Below are positions 26,740 through 35,738 of a stretch of 64,000 nucleotides of DNA, piece by piece. The translations under genes were made by a program, and so were the position numbers. Position 1 is the first letter of the stretch. Every line of letters begins with the position of its first letter. The notes under the pieces were generated by a model. The model was not told the origin of the DNA. It searched no databases and saw nothing but the letters and a program-made list of their open reading frames with translations. The stretch is from Flavobacterium sp. NG2 (lineage in GTDB: Bacteria; Bacteroidota; Bacteroidia; Flavobacteriales; Flavobacteriaceae). The stretch is from NCBI RefSeq assembly GCF_034119845.1, contig NZ_CP139420.1:846001-910000 (forward strand), given 5' to 3'.

Positions 26740-26943
26740 TAAAAAAATAAGTAGCATCCTAAAATTCTTTAGATTTTGGCTTATTTTTAAACTATTAGAT
26801 TTCCTTATTGTAATAAAATTTTAGATAATTTTAAGCTATAAAAATCGGCTTCATTAGATTAATTTTAAGCGAATTTCAAAAAAACGGACACATAATCCAT
26901 ATTTTAAATAGAAAACAGCGCTTAAAACCACTTAAAATCAATT

Positions 26944-27792
26944 TTAGCTGTTTTTTAGCACGTAAATATGGGAGGAATACTCCAAATTGTGTTTTGCTTT
27001 CAAATTAGACTGCAATCCTATAAAAAATGCTTTTACAAAATTCATTTTCCCTGTTTTGTATTTTTCTGAAAGCAAACTCACATAAAAAGAATCAAATTTC
27101 ATGGGAAGGATTTTTTCTAAATCCATTCCTTCTTTTTGAAAAAGACTTTGGATGGACTTTTTTGAGAAATGCCAAAAATGAATGGGCACATCATAAGCCG
27201 CCCAAAAGGCACCATAATGTTTTGCGTCGAAAGATTTATAATTTGGCACCGCAACGATTAAAGTTCCGCTTGGTTTTAAAAGTCGTTTCAATTCTTTGAT
27301 TTGAAAATCTAAATCGGGTACATGTTCTAAAACATGCCACATCGTAATGACATCAAAAGAATGATTTTCTAAATCGGTTGTGGCGTTTACAAATTCAATT
27401 CCTTTTTTGATTGCAATTCCTTTTGCCCTATCGCTAGGTTCAATTCCGATTGTTTTCCAACCGTTGTCTTTGGCCACATTTAAAAAATCTCCTGTTCCTG
27501 CTCCAATATCTAAAATACGACCTTGAGACTTTTGCATCGAATTAATTAAATTCAATTTATTCTTCAGTGCAATCCCTTTTACAAAATGATAGGCTTTTTC
27601 AAATAACGAACGTTTGTTATCGGTATGCGAAATATAATCTTCACTTTCGTAATATTTACCTAAAACATCCAAACTCGGTTGCGGATGTGTAATCAACATA
27701 TCCAAAACTTCATCATGATAAAGTTCAAAAACTTCTTGAGAAACCGAATGGTCTTTTACAGTAAGAAAATGTTTTTTGTTTAAAATATTCAT
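26944..27792 (-). CDS. Class I SAM-dependent methyltransferase
   Basis: 282 residues. Motif I LDIGAGTGDF is at about 94-103, the acidic end of strand 2 is IGIEPSD, and MWHVLEHVPD followed by LKPSGTLIVAVPN completes a Methyltransf_11/23 type fold. The N-terminal 90 residues are specific (EVFELYHDEVLDMLI, YYESEDYISH). The PNYKSFDAKHYGAFWAAYDV stretch with PIHFWHF is shared by Bacteroidota methyltransferases that act on small molecules or glycans; the target is unknown. It follows mnmG after a parS site. Confidence 0.85.
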   Translation of the reverse strand: MNILNKKHFLTVKDHSVSQEVFELYHDEVLDMLITHPQPSLDVLGKYYESEDYISHTDNKRSLFEKAYHFVKGIALKNKLNLINSMQKSQGRILDIGAGTGDFLNVAKDNGWKTIGIEPSDRAKGIAIKKGIEFVNATTDLENHSFDVITMWHVLEHVPDLDFQIKELKRLLKPSGTLIVAVPNYKSFDAKHYGAFWAAYDVPIHFWHFSKKSIQSLFQKEGMDLEKILPMKFDSFYVSLLSEKYKTGKMNFVKAFFIGLQSNLKAKHNLEYSSHIYVLKNS

Positions 27793-27870
27793 TTTATAGT
27801 GGTCAATAATCAGTTAGTTAGTAATCATTTTATCAGTATTACCAAGGGGTTAGTAAATAAAAACCTAAAG

Positions 27871-27886
27871 AGTTTCACGTGGAACA
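27871..27886. other. parS site 1 (15 of 16 match)
   Basis: AGTTTCACGTGGAACA is the reverse complement of TGTTCCACGTGAAACT, one base from the consensus parS TGTTCCACGTGAAACA. It lies between mnmG and the methyltransferase gene. Confidence 0.8.
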
Positions 27887-27892
27887 ATGTTG

Positions 27893-27957
27893 TAAAAAAG
27901 TGTTCTGTGTTCAGTTATTTAGTAATCAGAACAGCGGTAACTGACTACTAAATAACT
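27893..27957 (-). terminator. Terminator-like hairpin after mnmG
   Basis: 17-base arms 27941-27957 and 27913-27929 with one mismatch; more pairing of GTGTTCAG-type sequence lies outside. A run of six T is at 27899-27894 on the minus strand. Confidence 0.6.
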
Positions 27958-27973
27958 AAACACTGAACACTAA

Positions 27974-29845
27974 CTACCTTCCCATATACACTAACAACAC
28001 CGAAATATCGCTTGGAGACACTCCACTAATACGCGATGCTTGCGAAATAGTTACAGGACGAATCTTTGATAATTTTTGTTTGGCTTCAATTGACATCGAT
28101 TTGATTTTATGGTAATCAAAATCTTCAGGAATTTTTACATCTTCTAGTCTGGTTAACTTATCAGCGTTGTTTCTTTCCTTTTCGATATAACCTGAATATT
28201 TTACTTGAATTTCGGCTTGTTCTAAAATTTCTTGATCGACATCGTTCTCTTCAATATAGGTTTTTACTTTTTCAAATCGCATCATATCCTCTAAATCGAT
28301 TTGTGGTCGAGAAAATATTTTAAACATTTTGTCACCTTGCGAAATAGCAGCTGTTCCTTTTGATTCCAAAATAGGATTAGTTTCTCCAATCGTTACACTC
28401 GTTTCTTTGAAGAAATTGACCATTTTTTCAGATTGATTAAACTTATGTTCCATTCGACGCATACGTTTATCCGAAGCTAAACCGATAGCATTTGACATTG
28501 GAGTCAATCGATAATCGGCATTATCTTGACGCAATAAGGTTCTATATTCAGCACGAGAAGTAAACATTCGATATGGCTCTTCAGTTCCTTTAGTAATCAA
28601 ATCATCAATCAAAACACCAATATATGCTTCGTCGCGTTTCAAAATAAACGGATCTTTTTCGTGTACTTTTAAGTGCGCATTGATACCCGCCATCAAACCT
28701 TGAGAGGCCGCTTCTTCATATCCAGTAGTTCCATTTATCTGACCAGCGAAATATAATCCTTCCACTAATTTAGTTTCCAAAGTATGTTTTAATTGTGTTG
28801 GCGGAAAATAATCATACTCGATTGCATATCCAGGACGGAAGAATTTCACCTTTTCAAATCCGGCAACAGAACGCAAAGCTTTAAACTGAATATCTTCAGG
28901 CAACGAAGTTGAAAATCCATTCACGTATACCTCACAAGTATTCCAACCTTCAGGCTCGACAAATAATTGGTGGCGTTCTTTATCAGCAAAGCGATTGATT
29001 TTATCTTCGATAGAAGGACAATATCTTGGACCGATACTTTTGATACGACCATTAAACATTGGTGAACGATCAAAACCTTCTCTCAAAATATCATGCACAT
29101 CCAAAGAAGTGTAGGTCATATGACAAGAACGTTGGTGAATCAACGGTTTTGTTTCATCAGAATAAGAGAACTTATCAGGACGTTCATCTCCTTTTTCTTC
29201 ATTCATTTTGGAGTAATCCAACGAACGACCATCTACCCTTGGAGGCGTTCCTGTTTTCATTCGGCCTGCTTCAAAACCTTCATTAACCAAATCTTCAGTT
29301 ACTCCATAAGCAGCACTTTCTCCAGCTCTACCTCCTCCAAATTGTTTGTCTCCAATATGAATCAAACCGTTCAAAAAAGTTCCGTTTGTCAAGACCACCG
29401 ACTTAGACCTAATCTCTACTCCTAAGGAAGTTTTGATTCCTTTTATCTTGCCGTTTTCGATTATCAAACCTTTAACCATCTCTTGATAAAAATCAAGATT
29501 TGGCGTTCCTTCTAACATCATTCTCCACTCTTCAGCAAAACGCATACGGTCAGACTGAACTCTTGGAGACCACATTGCAGGACCTTTTGACTTGTTCAAC
29601 ATCTTGAATTGAATCGCAGTTTTATCTGAAACAATTCCAGAGTATCCACCAAGGGCATCAATCTCACGCACTATTTGTCCTTTGGCAATTCCGCCCATAG
29701 CAGGATTGCAAGACATCTGTGCAATGTTCTGCAAACTCATTGTAACCAACAAAGTTTTCGAACCCAAATTAGCCGCTGCTGCTGCAGCTTCTGAACCTGC
29801 ATGTCCTGCACCTACCACAATTACATCGTACTCTTCTAAAAACAT
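27974..29845 (-). CDS. mnmG: tRNA uridine 5-carboxymethylaminomethyl modification enzyme MnmG
   Basis: 623 residues, normal length. The FAD-binding motif GAGHAGSEAA is at 12-21; NPAMGGIAKGQIVREIDALGG and the signatures GLYFAGQINGTTGYEEAA and FTSRAEYR are conserved in MnmG/GidA. With MnmE it makes cmnm5U at wobble position 34 of several tRNAs. The gene is bracketed by parS sites on both sides, which matches the frequent placement of gidA near the replication origin in bacteria. Confidence 0.97.
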   Translation of the reverse strand: MFLEEYDVIVVGAGHAGSEAAAAAANLGSKTLLVTMSLQNIAQMSCNPAMGGIAKGQIVREIDALGGYSGIVSDKTAIQFKMLNKSKGPAMWSPRVQSDRMRFAEEWRMMLEGTPNLDFYQEMVKGLIIENGKIKGIKTSLGVEIRSKSVVLTNGTFLNGLIHIGDKQFGGGRAGESAAYGVTEDLVNEGFEAGRMKTGTPPRVDGRSLDYSKMNEEKGDERPDKFSYSDETKPLIHQRSCHMTYTSLDVHDILREGFDRSPMFNGRIKSIGPRYCPSIEDKINRFADKERHQLFVEPEGWNTCEVYVNGFSTSLPEDIQFKALRSVAGFEKVKFFRPGYAIEYDYFPPTQLKHTLETKLVEGLYFAGQINGTTGYEEAASQGLMAGINAHLKVHEKDPFILKRDEAYIGVLIDDLITKGTEEPYRMFTSRAEYRTLLRQDNADYRLTPMSNAIGLASDKRMRRMEHKFNQSEKMVNFFKETSVTIGETNPILESKGTAAISQGDKMFKIFSRPQIDLEDMMRFEKVKTYIEENDVDQEILEQAEIQVKYSGYIEKERNNADKLTRLEDVKIPEDFDYHKIKSMSIEAKQKLSKIRPVTISQASRISGVSPSDISVLLVYMGR

Positions 29846-29905
29846 TTTTTATATTTTGTTTTAGAATTAACTTTTAGATTGCCCAAAAATCAATTCTATT
29901 TATAT

Positions 29906-29921
29906 TGTTCCACGTGAAACA
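29906..29921. other. parS site 2 (perfect)
   Basis: TGTTCCACGTGAAACA, an exact match to the Bacillus-type ParB centromere consensus. It lies upstream of mnmG. Confidence 0.9.
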
Positions 29922-29982
29922 TATTCAATTTAGGAATTCTTATTTAGGAATTAGGATTGTTTAAAAACGAATTAACTAACAA

Positions 29983-29998
29983 TGTTCCACGTGAAACA
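29983..29998. other. parS site 3 (perfect)
   Basis: A second exact TGTTCCACGTGAAACA, 77 bases from site 2 and in the same orientation. Confidence 0.9.
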
Positions 29999-30046
29999 AT
30001 TTGTAATATTTTATAAATCCTTAATCAAAAATCAACAATCCTTAAT

Positions 30047-30466
30047 CTAATGTTTCACGTGGAACATCTTCATTTTCTCTTCCTCTTTAGAGCGCATTAA
30101 AGCCTCGTCATCTTCTGTTTTATCTTTATAACCACAGTAATGTAATACACCGTGGACCAAAACTCTTTTTAATTCTTCCTCGAACGAAACATTAAAATCC
30201 TTAGCATTATCTTCCACTCGTTCTACGGAAACGAAAATATCACCATGCAATTCATTACCCATTGAATAATCAAAGCTGATAATATCCGTTAAGGTATCAT
30301 GATTCAGATATTCTAAATTAATCTTGTGAAGGTAATCATCATCACAAAAGATATAATTTATCTCCCCTTCTTTCTTGTTCTCGGACTCAATTACTGAAGA
30401 CAACCAAGAGGCATAAACTTCTTCGTTTTCTAAACTGAATTCATTTTCGTAATTAAAACTAATCAT
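30047..30466 (-). CDS. ybeY: Endoribonuclease YbeY (rRNA maturation)
   Basis: 139 residues, usual length. The metal-binding motif reads HGVLHYCGYKD, with His105 and His109; the third ligand, His in most bacteria, is Asp115 here, a change I recall as common in Bacteroidota. YbeY trims the 3' end of 16S rRNA and takes part in ribosome quality control. The start overlaps the DUF4175 stop by four bases (ATGA). The last six residues, MFHVKH, are encoded by a parS site, so a chromosome-segregation signal has fixed the C-terminus. Confidence 0.93.
   Translation of the reverse strand: MISFNYENEFSLENEEVYASWLSSVIESENKKEGEINYIFCDDDYLHKINLEYLNHDTLTDIISFDYSMGNELHGDIFVSVERVEDNAKDFNVSFEEELKRVLVHGVLHYCGYKDKTEDDEALMRSKEEEKMKMFHVKH
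30051..30066. other. parS site 4 (perfect, inside ybeY)
   Basis: TGTTTCACGTGGAACA is the exact reverse complement of TGTTCCACGTGAAACA. It overlaps the last codons of ybeY. Confidence 0.9.
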
Positions 30467-33400
30467 TTCTTATTAAAATATTCTTGAACTTTTTGTTCAA
30501 AATTAGAGCGCAAAGGTAATGATTGTCTATTTAAAATTTCAATGCTATTTAAATAATCTAACAAAGGCTTAGGCAAGGCATTAGAACGGTTTTGAAAATC
30601 CTTTTTATTGGATTCTGATTCACGTTTGTTATCTTGGTTTTGTTGTTGAATAGCTGTTTCTAATTTTAATAAATCTTGCTGCACATTCAACATCCGTTGT
30701 AACACTTCATTATTAAACCCCTTGTTTAATAATTGCTTTTCTATCTGTTTCATTTGTTCTAAAGCATTGTGACCACTACCTCCAAGACCCTGCTTTTTTA
30801 ATTCATTTTCTAATGATTCCCTCAATTGCATTTGCTCTTTATAGATCTCCATAATCGCTTTAGCATCCCCTTCACCATCTTCACCATCATTTCCTTCTTG
30901 AGAACCGCCTTTTCCTGATTTACCTTCAGAACCTTTTTTACCCTCTTTACCATTCCCATCTTTCTCACCTGCCTTCATCCCATCCTTCATCTTATCACCA
31001 AGACCTTTTTGTTTCTTGATAATATCTGGCAGTTGCATTCCATCTCCATCACCTTGTCCTGGTTTAGGCTTACCTCCTGAAGAACCAGATAAAGACATTT
31101 GCATATTAGAAAGAATCTCACTTAGAAAATCACCTAAAACATTAGTTGATGCAATAGCATATTGCTGATGAGATAATCCTTTTGCAACATTAGAATCAGT
31201 AAAACTATCTAAAGATTTATCGATATTGTATTGAATATTTCCAATTTCCTTAGTAATATTTTCTCCCAATTTGGGGTTACGTAAGGACATTGCAAACAAA
31301 CTATCATCAACATGTTTAAATTGCAATTTTAAGTTTTGTTGTAGCTTTATGTTTTTGTTAAATGAAGGTGCTCCCGATTTAAGACTTCTAAATTGCAACA
31401 TCAAATCTTCTTCCGATTTAGAAAAGGCTAAAAGATTGTCTAATATTTGACGTAACATTTTTACATCTTCTTCTAATTGTTCCTGCTCCCCACCTGCTAA
31501 ACTTTGCCCCATTTTCTTTGACATGGACTTCATCTTTTGAGCAGCCGATTTCTGTTTTGGTTTTGCTTTAGAAGCATTATCTTTTTTTAATTCATCTGAT
31601 GCTTTTTGCAAATCATCTTTAATACTTTTTTCAGCTGCATCGTCATTAGGTAAATCTAAAGGCTTTTTTAATTCCTTGTTTTCTTTATCTAGTTTATCTA
31701 AATCCTCGTGAATTTTATCAAAAGCTTCATTAATGTCTTTTTGTTTTTCTGCAGAATTTTCCCTTTCATTATCAGATAATTTGTTTTGCTTGTCGGCTAG
31801 CTTGTCTAACTTATCGGCAATTTGTTCAGCCTTTTTTTCAACATAATACTTTTTAGTTAGTTCTACTAATTGTTCTAAACTCTTGGTTTGGTTTTTACTA
31901 TTTTGTTTGAACTTATCGAGCTTTTCTAATAAATCTTCTTTCTTAATTTTATCATTTAACGCTTTAAGTTCGTCCAACAGTTTTTGATTTTTTTCTAAAT
32001 CTTTATTAGCATTCTCCAAACGTTTTTTCAATTCTTCTTTGAATTCATCATTCGATTTTGATTTAAACTCTTCTAGATTCTCTTTCATTTTCTCCGTAAA
32101 TTGTTTCATCATTTCGTCCTGTTTCTTTTGACGATTGATAAAATCGATTACGTTTTGTTGTTCTTTAAATTCGAAATTAGTTTTCTCTTTACCTAGTTTT
32201 TGTAATTTATCAATATCCGAAAATTGCTTCTTTTGATCTTTTAGTGATTTCTGTAATCCATTAATATTATCAGATTGTTGTTCTAAAATGGAATCAGCCT
32301 TCTCCATTTCAGTTGCAATGCGATTGGAGAAAACGGAAGACTTCGAAGATTTATATCCATGTAAAACATCATTATCAAAAACTTCAAAATAATAATCATA
32401 ATTTACTCCTTGCTGAACAGGAAGATTGCCAGGAAATGAAAAAATAAATTGGTCCACAATTTTACTTTTCAACGGAATTGTTCCACGTTTAGCATTTGCT
32501 GGTTTGTCATGCTCGTAATAAACGATTTGTAATTTGTGTAAACCATTGTCATCAGCAATTTGACCCAAAACATAATTCTTTTGAATCTTTAAACTATCAG
32601 GAGCAAAGGAAACATTGATGCTAGGATGCTGATCTTTGACAACATTGAGTTGGTATTGTAATTTTTCGAAATTCTTAATGCTAGAATTCGAAGTAATAAT
32701 TTGATATTCTGTATTTTGAGTTACTATTTTGGATAAAGTGAAGCTGTTTTCATTCGAATTGAAAGAAACACGATTGTTATCAATCTCCAATTCCACTTTT
32801 TGAGTGGCTTGTGTAGTTAGTTTCCAACTTATTTTTGTTCCTTCTGGAACGATAGCATTTCCTGTTCCTTGAATGATTTCAGATTTTTTATTTAAGTACG
32901 AAGGATATGTTAATTGCATCAAAAAATTAGAAATGGAAGGAACTGCAACCACTTTTAATTCATAATCCATAGAACGAACACCATTTGCCTCCACGTGAAA
33001 CAATACATCTTCATTAGGTTTTGGGATTGTAAATTGAAATTCGCCATCCTTAATGTTCTCTAAAAAATAACTTTCATTTCCAATATGGATCGTAGCGTTT
33101 TCCGGAACGAGCTTCCCAATGGTTTTTATTTGCAATACAAAATCCTGCTGCTCCTGAGTTTGTAATTTAGAATTAAGAACCACAAATTCAAAAGGTGCTG
33201 GTGGAACAAAAGCTTGATTATAATGGACTACTCTATTCAAACTTTGAGAAATGATTTGGTTATTTCCTGACAGATACAAAAAAGAAAATAGCAAAACAGG
33301 AATAAGCGCTAGTGGTAAATATTTTTTATTCTCAGAAAAATCAATGGCTTTGCCAAAAGAAATGGGTTGTAATGCATTTGCTTTTTGTTCGATTGAAGCC

Positions 33401-33774
33401 AGAAGCAATTCGGATTTTGAATTGTCATTGGACAATTGCAGAAAGTTTGTTAATTGGTCACTTACTTCAGAAAAATGATTTCCAATGATAATTGATGCTT
33501 GTTTGTAATCAATTCCTTTTTGAAGTTTTAACAATTTAGAAATGGGGAAAAGTATAAATCTAAAAAATAGAAATACCTCTACTCCAACGAAAGTCCAAAA
33601 AAGAATCGTTCTTGCCAAAGGTTGTAACCAAAGAAAATATTCTACAAAAAGCGTGAATAATAAATAGATCAACCCCAAACCAATGAAGATAACGCTACCA
33701 CGAATGAGTTCATTAGTGTAGTATTTCTTGATAAAAGCTTCTAACTTTTGATAAATAACATTTGAATATTCCAA
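30463..33774 (-). CDS. DUF4175 family large membrane-anchored coiled-coil protein
   Basis: 1103 residues. Three hydrophobic segments lie in the N-terminus (about 24-45, 53-75, 150-168). An Ig-like or beta-rich periplasmic part spans about 190-480. The second half is a long Lys/Glu/Asp/Gln coiled coil (about 500-760), then a Met/Gln-rich helical region and a Gly/Lys/Asp low-complexity stretch near 930-985. This layout and the place next to ybeY and mnmG fit the flavobacterial DUF4175 family. Function is unknown; an envelope scaffold is only a guess. Confidence 0.82.
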   Translation of the reverse strand: MEYSNVIYQKLEAFIKKYYTNELIRGSVIFIGLGLIYLLFTLFVEYFLWLQPLARTILFWTFVGVEVFLFFRFILFPISKLLKLQKGIDYKQASIIIGNHFSEVSDQLTNFLQLSNDNSKSELLLASIEQKANALQPISFGKAIDFSENKKYLPLALIPVLLFSFLYLSGNNQIISQSLNRVVHYNQAFVPPAPFEFVVLNSKLQTQEQQDFVLQIKTIGKLVPENATIHIGNESYFLENIKDGEFQFTIPKPNEDVLFHVEANGVRSMDYELKVVAVPSISNFLMQLTYPSYLNKKSEIIQGTGNAIVPEGTKISWKLTTQATQKVELEIDNNRVSFNSNENSFTLSKIVTQNTEYQIITSNSSIKNFEKLQYQLNVVKDQHPSINVSFAPDSLKIQKNYVLGQIADDNGLHKLQIVYYEHDKPANAKRGTIPLKSKIVDQFIFSFPGNLPVQQGVNYDYYFEVFDNDVLHGYKSSKSSVFSNRIATEMEKADSILEQQSDNINGLQKSLKDQKKQFSDIDKLQKLGKEKTNFEFKEQQNVIDFINRQKKQDEMMKQFTEKMKENLEEFKSKSNDEFKEELKKRLENANKDLEKNQKLLDELKALNDKIKKEDLLEKLDKFKQNSKNQTKSLEQLVELTKKYYVEKKAEQIADKLDKLADKQNKLSDNERENSAEKQKDINEAFDKIHEDLDKLDKENKELKKPLDLPNDDAAEKSIKDDLQKASDELKKDNASKAKPKQKSAAQKMKSMSKKMGQSLAGGEQEQLEEDVKMLRQILDNLLAFSKSEEDLMLQFRSLKSGAPSFNKNIKLQQNLKLQFKHVDDSLFAMSLRNPKLGENITKEIGNIQYNIDKSLDSFTDSNVAKGLSHQQYAIASTNVLGDFLSEILSNMQMSLSGSSGGKPKPGQGDGDGMQLPDIIKKQKGLGDKMKDGMKAGEKDGNGKEGKKGSEGKSGKGGSQEGNDGEDGEGDAKAIMEIYKEQMQLRESLENELKKQGLGGSGHNALEQMKQIEKQLLNKGFNNEVLQRMLNVQQDLLKLETAIQQQNQDNKRESESNKKDFQNRSNALPKPLLDYLNSIEILNRQSLPLRSNFEQKVQEYFNKK

Positions 33775-33934
33775 AATTGTAATGTTAACATTATAATAAC
33801 CAATAAAAGTACTATTTTATATCGATAACTAACAAGTAGTTAACATATTGATTTTTGAATGTTCATAAACCACCGCCAATTTGAATTTTGACCAACGCTC
33901 CTACAGCGCCGTATTTAGAAAAAAATAACACTGA

Positions 33935-34058
33935 TGTGCGTATGCGTGAGGGATTGAACTAAGCTACCGAAGTAGCAGTGAAAGCCCGACAGCAGTAAAC
34001 AAAGGGGCTTTATACGCACAAAGAAAAATAAGCCCCTTTCTTTACTGCTGGCACGCCC
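33935..34058 (+). ncRNA. Candidate structured RNA (three-way junction) before gltX
   Basis: Closing helix GCGTG (33944-33948) with CACGC (34052-34056). Inside lie hairpin P2, GCTAC-CGAA-GTAGC (33963-33976), and hairpin P3 with 20-base arms (33991-34010, 34030-34049; one mismatch). The 19-base P3 loop contains TACGCACA (34013-34020), which is the exact complement of TGTGCGTA (33935-33942) just before the closing helix, allowing a pseudoknot. Single-strand parts GAGGGATTGAAC and GTGAAAGCCCGAC look sequence-specific. Strand is assumed from the direction of gltX. The family is not identified. Confidence 0.5.
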
Positions 34059-34083
34059 AAATAAAAAAAGCCATTATAAATTG

Positions 34084-34091
34084 TATCTTTG
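34084..34091 (+). promoter_or_regulatory. -7 element of the gltX promoter
   Basis: TATCTTTG fits TAnnTTTG and lies 18 bases before the gltX ATG, downstream of the candidate RNA. The -33 region is not clear. Confidence 0.5.
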
Positions 34092-34109
34092 CACCAAAAT
34101 TTACAAAAA

Positions 34110-35615
34110 ATGTCAAAGCAAGTTAGAGTGCGTTTTGCACCAAGCCCAACGGGACCCTTACATATTGGCGGTGTGCGTACCGCTTTATTCAATTATTTAT
34201 TTGCCAAAAAACATGGTGGAACGTTCTTTTTGAGAATTGAAGACACCGATCAAAACCGATTTGTTCCTGGTGCTGAGAGTTACATCATGGAAGCCCTAGA
34301 ATGGTTAGGAATTGCTCCGGATGAAACGGTGGGGAAAAATGAAAAATTTGGTCCTTATCGTCAGAGCGAACGTAAAGAATTGTACCAACAATATGCTGAC
34401 CAATTGATTGATTCAGGTTGGGCATACTATGCATTTGATACTGCCGAAGCATTGGATGCTCACAGAAAAGAGCACGAAGAAAAAGGAAAAACGTTTATAT
34501 ACAACCACCACAACAGAGAAAAACTGGATACTTCATTAGCTATTTCTGCAGAAGAAACAGCTAAGAGAATTGCTGCTGGTGAAGCCTATGTGATTCGTTT
34601 TAAAACGCCAGTGGATGAAATTTTGCATTTGAAAGATATCATTCGTGGTCATGTGAAATTTGACACGAACTTACTTGATGACAAAGTTTTGTTTAAAAGT
34701 GATGGCATGCCAACTTATCATTTGGCAAATATTGTTGATGATCATTTGATGGAAACAACACACGTAATTCGTGGTGAAGAATGGTTACCATCAATGCCAT
34801 TGCACGTTTTATTATACCATGCATTTGGTTGGCCTGCTCCTGAATTTGCGCATTTACCTTTGATTTTGAAACCTGTTGGAAACGGAAAGTTATCCAAACG
34901 TGATGGTGATAAATTAGGTTTTCCAGTTTTCCCATTAGAATGGAAAACAGAAGAAGGCATATCATCTGGATATAGAGAGAAAGGATTTTTCCCGGAGGCT
35001 GTTGTTAACTTCTTAGCTTTATTAGGTTGGAATGACGGAACCGACAAAGAATTATTTTCATTAGAAGAATTGGTAGAAGCATTTGATTTAGACAGAGTGC
35101 ATAAATCTGGAGCCAAATTTGATCCTGAAAAGAACAAATGGTTCAATCACCAATACTTAATTAAAGCGGATGACGCTGTTTTAGCGGCAGAATATGCTAA
35201 AATTTTGAATGAAAAGAATATTTCGGTATCAGAAGCTGTTTTAACTAAAATTGTATCGCTAATCAAAGAAAGAGCGCATTTTGTGTCGGAATTTTGGGAA
35301 ATGAGTGATTTCTTTTTGGTAGCTCCAACGGAATATGATGCGAAAGCATCTAAAAACTGGAAAGAGGAAACACCAGGATTCATGCAAAATTTAATTACAG
35401 TTCTTGAAGGTATTGAAGATTTTACTTCAGTAAACATTGAAACGATTGTTAAAGAATGGATGACTAAAAACGAGATTGGAATGGGGAAAGTAATGCAACC
35501 TTTCCGTTTGAGTTTGGTTGGCGCTTTAAAAGGCCCTCACCTATTTGATATCGTTGAAGTAATTGGAAAAGAAGAAACGATTGCTAGGATTAATAAAGCG
35601 ATTGCTAGTTTGTAA
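34110..35615 (+). CDS. gltX: Glutamyl-tRNA synthetase
   Basis: 501 residues from the ATG at 34110; the TTG at 34089 lies inside the -7 promoter box and is rejected. The HIGH motif is in PSPTGPLHIGG (11-21) and the KMSKS-type motif is KLSKRDGDK near 267. The enzyme charges tRNA-Glu with glutamate. Because glnS is also present nearby, a strictly discriminating GluRS is expected rather than one that mis-charges tRNA-Gln. A very long perfect palindrome ends the gene. Confidence 0.97.
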   Translation: MSKQVRVRFAPSPTGPLHIGGVRTALFNYLFAKKHGGTFFLRIEDTDQNRFVPGAESYIMEALEWLGIAPDETVGKNEKFGPYRQSERKELYQQYADQLIDSGWAYYAFDTAEALDAHRKEHEEKGKTFIYNHHNREKLDTSLAISAEETAKRIAAGEAYVIRFKTPVDEILHLKDIIRGHVKFDTNLLDDKVLFKSDGMPTYHLANIVDDHLMETTHVIRGEEWLPSMPLHVLLYHAFGWPAPEFAHLPLILKPVGNGKLSKRDGDKLGFPVFPLEWKTEEGISSGYREKGFFPEAVVNFLALLGWNDGTDKELFSLEELVEAFDLDRVHKSGAKFDPEKNKWFNHQYLIKADDAVLAAEYAKILNEKNISVSEAVLTKIVSLIKERAHFVSEFWEMSDFFLVAPTEYDAKASKNWKEETPGFMQNLITVLEGIEDFTSVNIETIVKEWMTKNEIGMGKVMQPFRLSLVGALKGPHLFDIVEVIGKEETIARINKAIASL

Positions 35616-35645
35616 AAACAAAACATTAAAATAGGTTACCTATTA

Positions 35646-35712
35646 AAACCATTAAGTAATTAAGAAAAGTTAAGGCTTAACTTTTCTTAATTACTTAATG
35701 GTTTATTTTTTT
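35646..35712. terminator. 59-base perfect palindrome, bidirectional terminator
   Basis: 29-base arms 35646-35674 and 35676-35704 around a single central G, with T-rich sequence on both outer sides. It separates convergent gltX and the barrel gene. Confidence 0.8.
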
Positions 35713-35738
35713 AGTGTTGTGAAATTAAAAATTGTCGA

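Noticed and set aside
32989..33005. CCTCCACGTGAAACA inside the DUF4175 gene as a fifth parS
   Set aside because: Three mismatches in the left arm and plain coding context; kept out of the parS count.
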